Shown: positions 14,053-24,592, counted from the first letter of the stretch. The stretch is DNA of 42,500 nucleotides from Halocaridina rubra (GCA_037179515.1 JAXCGZ010015133.1:122501-165000), one strand, 5' to 3'. Notes: a model not told the origin generated them from the letters alone. Made by a program: numbers and translations.

Positions 14053-14865
14053 CACATTACCATATGTGAAAACATTAATAATTTTTACCCCAACCGAAAC
14101 TTGAACTTAGGACACATAATTACTGTGCCAAGGCACTACCAACTACACCACAGAAGGTATTAAAAGGGAAACAAACCATACAGCTATATCTGCTATACTA
14201 GGAATAAACGCATTCTATCTGAAAGCCACTCTATACTACAATTTCCCCCAACCTCACTCGTGGCTTTGTTTTCGCATTAATTCAAGTCTCAGTCTCATTT
14301 GGGACCAACAATAATCAAATAAGTACATTACCATTTTTATCCCGACCGGGACTTGAACCTAGGACACATAATTACTGTGCCAAAGCAATACCAACTACAC
14401 CACAGAAGGTCTTAAAAGGGAAACTGTAATATGAACAGAGTGGCATTCAGATAGAATGCGTTCATTCCAAGTATAGCGGATATAACTGTAAGGTTTGTTT
14501 CCCTGTTAAGACCTTCTCTGGTGTAGTTGGTAGGGCCTTGGCACAGTAATTATGTATCCTAGGTTCTAGTCCCGGTCAGGGTAAATATTATTCATGTTTT
14601 CACATATGGTAATGTGCTTATTTGATTACTGTTGGCCCCAAATGAGATTGAGACTTGAATTAAATGTGAAAACAAAGCCACGAGTGACACTGGAGGAAAC
14701 TGTAGTATGAACAGAGTGGCATTCAGATAGAATGCATTCATTCCTAGTATAGCACATATAGCTGTAAGGTTTGTTTCCCTTTCCCTTTAAAGACCTTCTG
14801 TGGTGTAGTTGGTAGTCCCTTGGCACAGTAATTATGTGTCCTAGCTTCAAGTCCTAGTCGGGGTA

Positions 14866-14869
<4 letters not shown>
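14049..14869. repeat. Inverted pair of tRNA-like S3 repeats (about 820 bp)
   Basis: The left arm (14049-14410) and right arm (about 14505-14869) are imperfect inverted copies. Each arm holds two tRNA-like units separated by a ~220-bp body with shared words such as TTCAGATAGAATGC and GCCACGAGTGA. On the right arm the units read GGTGTAGTTGGTAG (A-box-like), then GGTTC.AGTCC (B-box-like) about 14520-14585 and 14795-14860. The left arm has the same units on the - strand at about 14092-14158 and 14340-14408, with GGTTCAAGTCC intact. The centre (14411-14504) holds a partial extra body. Related single-orientation copies lie at 39668-40015. Confidence 0.75.

Positions 14870-14954
<85 letters not shown>
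14870..14954. repeat. (AT)n microsatellite
   Basis: About 42 units between an S3 unit and SINE S2. Confidence 0.97.
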
Positions 14955-14957
<3 letters not shown>

Positions 14958-15150
14958 GTAGTCACCGTGGCTCAACCGGTGGCGTACGCATCTCTGAGGC
15001 GTCAGGTCGAGGGTTCGCACCCTGGCATGGTCTGAGGTTAGCAAGGGCATGCACTCAGGGTAAGGATTACATCTGCCAAAACAAGTCCTTTGCAAGAAGG
15101 CAACTGTCCTAGCCCTTGGTAGAAAAGGGAGTCAGTGATGTAAAACCGGA

Positions 15151-15154
<4 letters not shown>
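14955..15154 (+). mobile_element. tRNA-derived SINE S2, complete
   Basis: This ~200-bp element has an A box TGGCTCAACCGG (14968-14979) and a B box GGTTCGCACCC (15012-15022). The body contains GGTTAGCAAGGGCATGCACT and AACAAGTCCTTTGCAAGAAG, and it ends in GTAAAACCGGAAC directly followed by (AT)n. The A and B boxes form a type-2 RNA polymerase III promoter. Copies of the same family lie at 39358-39552 and 34000-34175. Confidence 0.85.

Positions 15155-15246
<92 letters not shown>
15155..15246. repeat. (AT)n microsatellite
   Basis: About 46 units, starting exactly at the 3' end of SINE S2 and ending at a fold-back element. Confidence 0.97.
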
Positions 15247-15248
<2 letters not shown>

Positions 15249-15588
15249 TATTATTTTAAAAGAGGTGATTATCCTCTTACAATAATAAAACTGCATTTTT
15301 CTGATGATTTTCGTTATGAAATAAACGAATCAGAATTCCATTTCTGGCACAATAACATTGTTCCCCTAAGGGGGGTCCAGGGGGCATAGCCCTTCGGTTA
15401 GGGAAAATATAATCCTAAGGGGGTCTGAGGGCGAAGCCCCCAATTTGGCCAGATGCATTCCTCTAGGATAAAATAGGGTTGGTTAGGTTAGGACACATAA
15501 AAAAAAAAATGTGTCAGAAAAGGAGTTCAGAATCATTTATTGAGGGTTTATTATTGTAAAAGAATAATTCCCTTTTACTAAAAATTTA

Positions 15589-15590
<2 letters not shown>
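15247..15590. mobile_element. Fold-back MITE inserted in (AT)n
   Basis: The ends are imperfect long inverted repeats. On the left, TTACAATAATAAAA (15277 on) and AGAATTCCATTTCTGGCAC (about 15333-15351) pair with TTTATTATTGTAAAA (about 15548-15562) and GTGTCAGAAAAGGAGTTC (about 15513-15530). Each arm also has a small internal hairpin (AAGAGG...CCTCTT on the left). The GC-rich middle has CTAAGGGGG-type repeats (15368-15450) and a short TTAGGTTAGG. There is no coding capacity. (AT)n flanks both sides, so the insertion split a microsatellite. Confidence 0.6.

Positions 15591-15684
<94 letters not shown>
15591..15684. repeat. (AT)n microsatellite
   Basis: About 45 units. 15685-16370 beyond it is unassigned AT-rich DNA. 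Confidence 0.96.
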
Positions 15685-15685
<1 letters not shown>

Positions 15686-16375
15686 ACCCTCAGACCTCAC
15701 TTGGGAGCTGCTGTAACCTTTGGACCATTCTGGGGGACTTGTGGGCTCAAGACTCCCAACTGGTATCATGTTCCATAATCCCCATATATTTTATAAACCA
15801 GTAACCAAATCCAAGATGTCTGCATGGCACTCTCTAGGGCTATTAGTTTTTCATATACTGTAAAATATAATGAAACTGAATATTGGTTACTGCATAACCT
15901 ATACTTACTAATTAATGTTAAGATGCTACTCACTGATTATGGTGAAGGACAAAATTTTCAATAAAATATCAAATGGAGAGAGAAATTAATAAACATAGAT
16001 TATAGGTATAAAAACATATGCATGTATTGAGATATCTCACCTGGCCTAAGAAGCTTGTTTAAAATATTCACTGACTTACTGTACCACTCTAGCAATGTGA
16101 GACTTTCAGTAGAATAAGCTTTAAAATTTACAGCTCAGAGCTGTACTGACTGATAAAAAGTTTTAAATATCCCCACCTCACTATATAGAGTGACCAATGA
16201 AAATAACACAGTACATTTATGTGTTTAGAGATATTTAACTAGCCTTAAAGCATGCTTTAAAACTAATACTTTTCATGGAGAAAAATGCTAAATGAAATAA
16301 GCCCACAACAGATAAAAATATGCTGTGATAATTCTATAATTTTAAAAGTAATATTGCAACAAGAAAAGAAGTCAA

Positions 16376-16402
16376 AAATGGATGGATGAATGGATGATGA
16401 TG

Positions 16403-16440
<38 letters not shown>
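16376..16440. repeat. (GGAT/GATG)n-(AAT)n microsatellite
   Basis: Imperfect GGATGAAT and GATGAT units lead into about 12 AAT units. On the - strand it lies about 100 bp past the stop codon of the exon at 16548-16696, possibly in its 3' UTR. Confidence 0.85.
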
Positions 16441-16547
16441 CACATGTTTCTGTCAATGACAGCAATAAAGCTTATCCAAAGCACTGATATTTGATTAATA
16501 CATTAATTTTGCTATTACTTGTAAATTATAGATTTAGCATGAAGAGA

Positions 16548-16696
16548 TTATTTATGGCACTTAAGCTCTAAGATAGTGTCCTCGTGTTGCTCCAGTCTAT
16601 CAGAGTGGTATATATCACAAACATCAACACTGTAATGCTTGCATAGATATAAGTAACTATCATGACGGAATATGTAGAGACCGGCAGATATAATGC
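16548..16696 (-). CDS. Candidate terminal exon of an unidentified host gene
   Basis: On the - strand a pyrimidine-rich acceptor region (CACATTTTTCTTCAGTTATCAG) precedes an open frame of 48 codons plus TAA (16548-16550). The used acceptor is probably the second AG, because that leaves two bases that complete a Gly codon with the single base ending the exon at 17857-17945. The first AG would put the join in a frame that soon stops. The peptide has balanced composition (for example LYLCKHYSVDVCDIYHSD) with several His, Cys and Tyr residues. I do not recognise the family. The inferred intron between the two exons is about 1.16 kb. Confidence 0.45.
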
Positions 16697-17423
16697 CTGA
16701 TAACTGAAGAAAAATGTGACCCCCATTTTCTAGTCTCTTGCACCCAATGTCAAACCATCAACAAAGATTTGTTTTGTGCATGGGTAACACACATGTATGG
16801 AACATTCTTCACAAGGTATTCTATTGTTTATGATAATATATACATATTCCACATAAGTTACATGACACTAATTACAATAAAAATATAATAAAAGGCATAT
16901 ATCCTTTATAAGGCTCACGTCCAGTTTCCATTTTATTAGTTGCCTTTAATAATTTTACTTTTATGCTTTAATCATGAGAGTCTGTCCAAATTGTAGTACC
17001 ATTTGTTTTCAGTACTCCTCTTGCCCCTTGGATATTTGAATGCACGTGATTATCTAATGCAGACAGATGTGGGTGTAATATAAATACTGTAAATGTCATG
17101 GCAGCCTTGTAAGCTTTATATAACTATTGATATGTATGTGGAATAATATACATATACAGTATTATGATTACCTACATACTTCTTTTCTAGTGATGTTTAT
17201 GAAAGGAATACTTTCATCTAGATTTGATCTTCTAAAAATTGCCAGAGTAACTCCATAATATGAGTTCAAGAAACAAAATATGATATGGCAGAGCAGCTGC
17301 TTTGTAAATCTTGTACTACACTGATAACACTTTTCAAGATATGCACGTACTATTGTTCTTATATGCTGACTGTGACAAAATTTGCCAAATACATACCTAA
17401 TATGAATATATCACATTTGAATA

Positions 17424-17672
17424 TTGCAAGGTTACTCATTTCTGAATGAAAAACGTCAAGAAGTCATCAGATCTAACAAAGAATTTCTGGCAAGTCACCG
17501 TAAATCTTATGATTCTGTTACATTTTCCTTAAAAATTATGCAACCTATGCATAGAGATACTGTATCTTTCCCAATTAAAACTGAAATAGACACCTCGTAT
17601 AGCAATAGCCCATTGCCTCTGACTGATTGTTTTTCGGAGTTAGCGCCAAGCATTGATCATCGATATTCATAA
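17424..17672 (+). other. Unassigned open frame
   Basis: The frame has 80 codons and ends in TAA. Its only usable acceptor is a poor one (ATTGCAAG, about 17422-17429). Composition is protein-like, and it includes PIKTEID, which matches the psi-K-x-E SUMO-site pattern. However, it lies inside the inferred intron of the - strand gene and has no identified partner exon. It may be chance. Confidence 0.2.
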
Positions 17673-17856
17673 ATGGAAGCAGTCATACCTACGATACTCA
17701 TTTTCTTGACAAAATTGATATGTATTTACTTGGAAATGGTTAAGAAATGACAAAATAATGCAAGCAACTAAATTCTAATACTAACAACATTATGAATCAC
17801 TAATCTGTGCATCTGAAATTCAATGTGAAATTAATACTGTATGCAACAGCACTAAC

Positions 17857-17945
17857 CTGGCAACCACTGCAGGTGTTTCACTGATTGACTTTTCTCCTCA
17901 GCAGTGTGATGTTTTCCCAGGTAAAGTGGGTCAAGCGACCCACAT
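17857..17945 (-). CDS. Candidate internal exon of the same unidentified gene
   Basis: On the - strand, acceptor ATTCATTGTTTCAG and donor CCAG|GTTAGT bound 89 nt with one open frame of 29 codons. The peptide includes LYLGKHHTAEEKSQ and KHLQWLP. One base starts the exon and one base ends it, so its 3' phase fits the exon at 16548-16696. The other two frames contain stops. The upstream exon was not found. Confidence rests on two good splice sites and matching phase, not on homology. Confidence 0.45.
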
Positions 17946-18057
17946 CTGAAACAATGAATGCATATAAGAAATCAGTTTTTAATTCTTAAGTCATAATGTG
18001 AAAGTATAATATTATTAGTTTAAATCTTTTAGTTACATTATTTTTTCTTTTTAATGA

Positions 18058-18230
18058 TTGTGACACCAGGATGGGCAAAAAAAAAATAAAAATAAAAATT
18101 ACCCTCATCGGGCCTGGGCACGAAGAAAACTTAGAGAAACAGAGTTGGGGAGTATTGTGACTTGTCAGAAGTGAAGGGACAATAAGACATGTGTAACAAA
18201 TATCCAAGAATATTCGGTGTTGATGTAGGC
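18058..18230 (-). mobile_element. SINE-like repeat S5
   Basis: It has the same layout as 7335-7540: a GTGACACCAGGATGGGCA terminus on +, an A-rich run, CCTCATCGGGCCTGGGCAC, then ACTTGTCAGAAGTGAAG and CCAAGAATATTCGGTGTTG. Confidence 0.65.
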
Positions 18231-18351
18231 TTAGAAAGAGAACCGTAACTGAAGGAAGACTTAGCATCGAACTGTCCTGGACAGTCTTATTTAAGTCCAC
18301 AAGACCCTTCAGCTGTTGCAGGCACACAGACCGTTTGTTTGTTTATTTATT

Positions 18352-18405
18352 TGTTTACTGTGTTATGTGTCACTATTAATACCCATTTGAACTGGATGGA
18401 CACAG
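18352..18405 (-). mobile_element. SINE S1 3' fragment
   Basis: TGTGTCACTATTAATACCC followed by ATTTGAA and GGACACAGAC matches the S1 tail on the - strand. Confidence 0.5.
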
Positions 18406-18829
18406 ACATTTTGGAATTTCTTAGTCTATATGTGTACATAGCTTGTAAAGTATGCTAAAACAATAAAGACGGGATGATTTCACCAAAGAAGTTTTTCCTC
18501 TTTAGCGCCTTAGGAGGGAGTTCCGTATTTAATGTAAGATCTTTATAGGTCTCTACATGAACAACTTCTATCACATCATAACTTACTGAGGTCTCCTGAA
18601 TGTCAAGGTCCCTCCATGACAACAGTTTCAATACTGTTCAGTGTCTCAGTAGGGAAAGTTATGCTTAATCTTGCCAAAACATTTGGCTGATCTACGTACT
18701 GAAGTTTTTCCATTGCTATTTCCTGTGCTTAAGTATTTAGCATTCTTGCCATCTCAAATCTGAATGGAACTGGTGACCATGAGTTGAGCTCTGGAATGAC
18801 ATGTTAGAGGTTGCAGTGGTGCATATAAA
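18406..18829. other. Unassigned region
   Basis: No supported gene. It may be older, unrecognisable LINE sequence leading into the zinc-knuckle remnant at 18830. Confidence 0.4.
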
Positions 18830-19130
18830 TCTTGGACAATGAGGCTTGTGTGCTCACATGCACTGTTTGCATCTTTTGCCAGATTCCAACTTATTATTGT
18901 AGTGGCCTGGAAACAAGCGAGCACTTGCTGTTTCATTGTCTCAGTTATTATGGGATTTGGTGTTCTCTTTGGAATATCTTGCTTTCCCTGGAATCCTGAT
19001 ATTCCTGTTGTTACTAAGTGATGGCATAAATGACTTGCAGCTTCGATGTTGGATTACTTTTGCTGTAATGAAGGCTATTCTTTCTTCTAAGAAAGTTTCT
19101 GACTGTAATATTTTGTGGATTTCTTAGTGG
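18830..19130 (+). pseudogene. Possible LINE C-terminal zinc-knuckle remnant
   Basis: One frame reads CSGLETSEHLLFHC (about 18896-18937), with an upstream Cys in FCQIPTYYC. This resembles the C-x-x-C ... H ... C zinc-binding module seen after the RT domain in several non-LTR elements. Stops follow within about 40 codons and no RT motif is visible, so only a fragment remains. The family is unknown. Confidence 0.35.
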
Positions 19131-19500
19131 GACCTATGACTGACCAGACTTCTTGTCCTGCACAAACAAGAAGGAAAAGATATTCTTCAGATATATCATG
19201 TCACCTCTCAGCTATTCAAAATCAAGTGGTAAAAAATATAGTAGCATGTACCCTTTTTTGCAACAAACTACTATGGCCTTTTACATTTCAGTTCTACTTA
19301 AGGATGATTTAGGAATATCCTTCCCTTCATGAAGATTTGTTTGTCACAGTATGGAAAGTCCCAGTTTCCAGTTTATCCCACCAGTGAGAAATTCAAAGTC
19401 TTTCCAGACAGATACAGTATTCCACAACTGGAACAAGTAGGAGATAATATATTTGAAGTCCTCGAAATTCAAGCATTTAATCTGTGACTGCCTTCAAAGG

Positions 19501-19503
<3 letters not shown>

Positions 19504-19536
<33 letters not shown>
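19504..19536. repeat. (AT)n microsatellite, short
   Basis: About 16 AT units followed by four CA units. Confidence 0.93.
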
Positions 19537-19539
<3 letters not shown>

Positions 19540-19543
<4 letters not shown>

Positions 19544-20080
19544 CTAGTTCTCAGAATAACGCGGAGATAGGTTCTCAGAAGTGACGGGTAAATGGAAAAT
19601 TGCGTGAAAAAATGAGTCTTTTTTTTCCATAGGAAACAATGATAAATGGCGTAGCTCGTTCCACAACCATCCACAGACACACTATACCAAAGATATAAGA
19701 TTGATAAAACATATTTTATAAATACATAACAAAGCAGAAAGACCTGTAGTTATTTATAATAACATGCAAAGAGTGTGCAGTATAAAAGATATACACAATT
19801 TACTGTACAGTAAACAAATTAATGCACTCTATTATGTGGTTGGCAAAAGGCTTACACTGGGACGTGCATGGTGGCCAGTGTTACCAGATAAAGCTGATGT
19901 TTTTATTTTCAAATGTATGGTACATTTTAAGATATATATTAATTTAATAATTTAAATAAAAATGTACTTAATCTTTAAGATACTTGAAATAACTTACCAG
20001 CTTACATGTATATTTTTTATATTTTATCAAATATAAAAATATTTATGATAAGGCTCTCATTCATCTATTCTGGCAACACT
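19540..20080. other. Unassigned region
   Basis: It starts with TAGTTCTCAGAATAACGCGG, part of which repeats at once (ATAGGTTCTCAGAAG). It could be the edge of a DNA transposon carrying the array at 20100-20640, but no matching second end was convincing. Confidence 0.3.
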
Positions 20081-20099
20081 GATGGTGGCGGTGAGGACG

Positions 20100-20645
20100 A
20101 GGATGCAAACGTTTTGTCACACTTCCGTATCAGCTGATGCACCCTCGCACGCCATTTCCCTGATGATATTATATCGAAAGTATGTTTGCTGTTTGTTCTT
20201 ATTGCTTTTTTTCCCATTATCTTCATAATATCCAATCGCATTAAGCGCTAGAAGAGGAGGAGGATGCAGGAGAACGAACCTGTATCGGCAAACATTTTGT
20301 CACACTTCCACATCAGCTGATGCACCTCGCACGCTATTTCCCTGACAATATTATATCGAAAGTTTGTTTGCTGTTTGTTCTTAATGCTTTTTTTCAATTT
20401 TCTTCATAATGTTCGATCGCATTAAGTAATAGAAGAGGAGGAGGATGCGGGAGAACGAACCTCTATCGGCAAACGTTTTGCTACTTCCATATCAGCTGAT
20501 GCACCCTCGCACGCTATATCCCTGATGATATTATATTGAAAATATGTTTGCTGCTTGTTCTTAATGCTATTTTTTCAATTTCCCTCATAATATCCAATCG
20601 CATTAAGCGGTAGAAGAGGAGGAGGATGGCGGAAAAGTGCCTCTG
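20100..20645 (-). repeat. Tandem array of three ~180-bp B units
   Basis: Three head-to-tail units start near 20107, 20289 and 20470. Each has ATCAGCTGATGCACC, TCCCTGA..ATATTATAT, TTTGCTG.TTGTTCTTA, ATCGCATTAAG and GAAGAGGAGGAGGATG. The same unit in reverse orientation makes up the array inside the Tigger-like element at 31222-32430. Confidence 0.9.
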
Positions 20646-21549
20646 AGGCGGTCAATATTTTTTTACTAATATGAAATTTTTTTTCGAATTTTTTGGCATG
20701 GGCGTTATTTGCGAATTTCGTATTTTTTTACTATTATTTTTTTGGGGCATTATTGCAATTTTGCGGTTAAAAAAAACCCGGAAAAAAGGAACAGGGTGTA
20801 TGAGAGAGAGAGAGAGAGAGATGATTTCAGTATTTCAGGAGAACCTAAAAGAAGTGTAATGTTTCCTACCTATGACTTATGACACAGTATTTTATCACTG
20901 GGATGTGCCAGTGTGTATCATGAATATCAATGCTGGTGGTCTGGCATTTTTTGAGAGCATCAACCTCACATTCTCTTATGAAATAAATATGAACTTAACT
21001 CAAAGAGTATTCTCTTTGAGTCAAGAGTTACTCTAGCATATGCTGAGTTTTTCGTTGGAGTACTTACTGTGTAGCCGTGAAATAATGAAGATGTTACCAA
21101 GTATTAGTATCATTTCTTCTACGGACTAGGGATGTGCTTTTGAGGTCTTAAATGAATGAGGGCATTTTTTCACATTTCCATGTAACGCCTTTGAAGATCA
21201 GATTGCAGGCCCAAGGACACGATCTTCAGTTCTTTTTGAATGTCAAGAGACATTAAAAAATGTCATGTTCTTCTCCTCATGGAGTTGTTATGGGTGTTCT
21301 CATATCTGTTCTCTTTTAGGGTAATTATCTTCCCAAAGTCCTGGATGTTCTGCCAAAAAGGGAGGTGTCCCTTTTGAATTCTATCTAGATTGAATGAAGG
21401 GCTCTGTAGAAGGGTCCTTTGGTAATGAACGGTTTAGATCTTCTGAGAATTAGTGGCTCGATGTGGTAGCTTTATATATTCTGTTAATATGTGGTTGAAT
21501 CAGCAATGAGAATTTCCATTAGAAGATACTGCCAGATGTACAGACAAGT
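20646..21549. other. Unassigned region
   Basis: T-rich sequence with a short (GA)n run at about 20801-20822. No supported gene or element is seen. Confidence 0.45.
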
Positions 21550-22705
21550 TCTCCACTCCATCAATTTCTTTTACCAGCGCAGCTTTTGGCACTTTGAGCC
21601 TACCCAGTGTGATGATATGAGTAACTTTCTCTTTGACTTTCCATGGAATGACTACTGCTTTTAGATTGCACCCCTGATCAAGTAGTCCTAAAAGATGCTG
21701 AGATCAGAGCCTTGGGAATGGAAGTGTTCATCCCCTTCACTATGAAAACGTTTTCTTCCCTTGATCCTTTGTTCACCCGTACCTGTTCTAAGGCTATTCG
21801 GGTCAGAGATTGAGCATACCGTTTGTATCAAGCCTCTCCTGATTTAACTCACTCTGCTTTTATTCCAGCTAGGGATCCCTGCATTACCCAGATTCGAAAG
21901 TCTAAAGCTTCCTTTTTAAGAAGTAAAGCTGATGACCTTGACTTCTCTCCCACCGATATATATTTTTGGTTTTTAGCCAAAAACCTCTCAATAAACTTTG
22001 TAGCTCAAGCTTTCCCCCCCCACTCTTTAATTCTGCTGGTTTTATAGCTTACTCTCCCACTAACAAAGTCACTCTCTTTGGCTCTCATTTTTCTGCCAAC
22101 TCTTCCGTAAGCAAGTCTAGCGCACTTGTTCCTCGTACTTTGCCCCTCTATAATCCTATGGCCTCCTTTATTCTTTCTTCAAGCAAAGTCCATAAGGTTC
22201 TCGCTCTAAAGAAAAATAATGCATCTGGACCCGATGGTATCCCTGCAAGGGTTCTTAAAGAGTTTACAGATGAGCTGGCTCCTGTGCTTTGCCGTCTTTT
22301 TTTTGCCTCACTCTCAACCAGTCTCTCTCCTTTATCTTTAAAGTATGCTCTAGTTCAACCTATTGCTAATAAGGGTGACCACTCTATTTCTTACAACTAC
22401 CGACATATTGCCCTAACCTATGGTATCACTAAGTATTTAAAACTTTGTTCAATATTCACTTGAATCATCTTTAATCGAACTCACTAGTCTCCGATTACCA
22501 GTACGGCTTCTGCAAAGCAAGATCCTCTGGTTACCTCCTGTCCTATATCATTCATGTATGGATATCATCTCTGAAGAAGTATGGGAAATCCTTTGTTGTT
22601 GCCCTTTATATATGACAGAATTTGGTACAAGGCTTTCTTGGCCAAACTCCCTTTATATGGCTTTACCCTTTCTCTCTTTTCTCTGATTTCCAGTACTCTT
22701 TCTGA

Positions 22706-23477
22706 AATTACACCCAGGTCTGACTGGTGATTACCAAATTCAAGTTTTCACGCCCGAGACCCAGGGCTAATATATGACCAGGTGGCAATGGCTAAATGTA
22801 ATTTGGCTCGAAATAGTGAAGGGCATGGAAATAAGGTGAACAGTTTATAACAATTGTAATATCAATTTCACCTAATACAACAGTAATTATAATCTGAGAT
22901 TTTACAAACTTACAGATTAACAAAACAGACATAAATTCATTAATAATTAATATAATGATTAATATAAACCTACAGATTAACAAAAAACAGACCTAATAAC
23001 ATTAATAATTAGTAAATATAAATTAATAAATATATATCTACAGATTAACAAAAACCAACAAGGAAATAATAATGATAATTAATATAACTTTTAACTGACA
23101 GGAAAAATAAAATGGAACCTGGGAGGAGAGCAATAAACTAATACACAATAATGATTATACAAACGAAACACAAGGAGATTCAGGTGGACAAAAAGCCGGT
23201 ACGGGGAATATATTCCTGGTACGTGGTGACGATCGCTGGATAGGAACTGTACTCTGCCTGCCGGAGTTCTTGACAGGGTATTTAAAACCTCGGACAGTGG
23301 GGAGGTCTTGGGATTAAGGCGGTCAGCCAAAGTAGGGTCGAGGGTAAGGCCAGAAACTTCATTATGATTGGCTGTTAGTGGAGAAGTGAATGCTGACTGG
23401 TTGAAATGAATGCTGATTGTTTTAGTAGAGTTATTGGTCATTAAAATCGGGTAACAAGGTTGTTTGGGGATGTAACA
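22706..23477 (-). mobile_element. Solo-LTR-like insertion in LINE B
   Basis: LINE B homology breaks at 22705 and resumes at 23478. The 4-bp word CTGA flanks both sides (22702-22705 and 23478-23481), consistent with a target duplication. Read on the - strand the insert begins TGTTACATCCCC and ends GGGTGTAATT, so its ends are short imperfect inverted repeats like those of LTRs. A TTTTAAATACC TATA-like box lies near the middle (about 23281-23291, - strand). No gag or pol is present. The final bases are not the canonical CA, so a non-LTR origin cannot be excluded. Confidence 0.5.
22911..23095 (-). repeat. Three ~62-bp degenerate tandem units in the LTR-like insert
   Basis: TACAGATTAACAAAA recurs at about 22912, 22972 and 23039, each time followed by A-rich sequence and ATTAATAATTA-type words. 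Confidence 0.75.
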
Positions 23478-24592
23478 CTGACCATATTATATGTGGTTGT
23501 TAGCAGTGCAACTTCTAGCTCATTCCCTGATACCAGTGATGCTATATGGTTCTGTTCTTTCACCGAGTCTCTTTCCTCTCTTCATCAATGAACTTCTTGT
23601 TCCCAGCCCCTCTTATATCCGAGCATTTGCCATTGATTCTACTCTTCATATTTCCTCTTCACAACCTTCATATGTTACTCGTAATCAGTCTTCTATCACT
23701 TTCTTCAACTCTCAACTCTGATTTGCAGAGGGTATCTGCATTGGGCACCCAAAATTTAGTTAAATTTATTGCCTCCAAGTTTCTGGCTATCTCTATTGTC
23801 TTCTCCTCCTGATAGCCCTATTGTCTTTGAAACTAACGAAATTTACCCTCTTAGTTCTGTTAACTTATTAGGAATCCAGATACCCTCTAATTTGTTCTGG
23901 GGGAGTCACATAAACCAAATTTTTAAATTTGCATTAAAAACAATTGATAGTTCTGTGTCATTACTTTTCCTCTTTCCAGTTACTTGATATCTATAAAGAT
24001 CTCATCCGTCCCTGCATAGAATACTGTTGAACATTATTTGGTGCTTCTTCTTATATACATATCTCTTGATAGGGTTAAATCTAAGGCAATCAGACTCATC
24101 AGTGACTTCTTTTACTTTTACTCTGTACTCTCTTTCTCTTCGACATACGATATCATCCTTTTCTCTTTTCTATAGCTACTAATTCCATCGCTGCTGTGAT
24201 GATTTGGCGAGTAGCATTTTCCCCCCAGCGCCGAGGCCGCGTAACACTCGCCAAGCGACCTTGTCTCACAGGCACTGTGTGGAGATTTGTAGCTCGGGGA
24301 TTGGTCGGTGCAGAGAGTGCTTCTTATCATCCACCTCCACACTCTGGAACTCTCTTCCTCCCTCTGTCTTTCCTAATTCTTATAACCTCTCATCCTTCAA
24401 AATTCCTGACATATCCCTAGGTCCTCAGTAGTTTGACTATTCTTTCAGCCTGTCCTTTTCCTTTTGTATAGCATTCCCATATTTCAGCTTTGTCCTTAAA
24501 CTTCTACTTTTGCTTTGCTTTAATGTTTTTTTGTGCCCGGGCCTGATGAGGGCAGTTTTCTTGCCTGTCCCGGTGTCACGCTCATAAAAAAA

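Larger units (their letters stand above)
21960..24425 (+). pseudogene. LINE B copy 2 RT remnant
   Basis: The longest surviving frame is 21966-22463, with others at 23491-23812 and 24196-24431. The catalytic FADD box reads FAID here (23626-23637), so the first Asp is lost. Frameshifts and stops are frequent, making it older or less constrained than family A copy 3. Confidence 0.8.
21550..24592 (+). mobile_element. LINE family B, copy 2, decayed and interrupted
   Basis: Aligned with copy 1, it shows the linker (about 21590-21660), the ASGPDGIPARVLKEF segment (about 22220-22266), RT pieces (ALVQP, NYRHIAL), the QYGFCKARS region (about 22500), motif B remnant GSVLSPSLFPLFINELL (23542-23592) and the C-terminal SLWNSLPPSVFP-type region (about 24340). 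The UTR ends in GTGCCCGGGCCTGATGAGGG ... GTCCCGGTGTCACGCTCAT and an A run. An insertion at 22706-23477 splits the RT domain. Confidence 0.82.

Noticed and set aside
14955..15030. Functional tRNA gene
   Set aside because: A and B boxes are present, but the acceptor arms do not pair properly and a ~120-bp SINE body follows. The same holds for 11320, 30660, 34800 and 39480.
15468..15490. Telomere repeat from TTAGGTTAGG
   Set aside because: Only two units are present inside a MITE, too few to call an interstitial telomere. It is only weak support for an arthropod source.
22706..23477. TIR DNA transposon instead of LTR
   Set aside because: The inverted ends are only about 9 bp and imperfect, and the CTGA flank plus TATA-like box fit an LTR better. 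The alternative is kept open in the feature entry.
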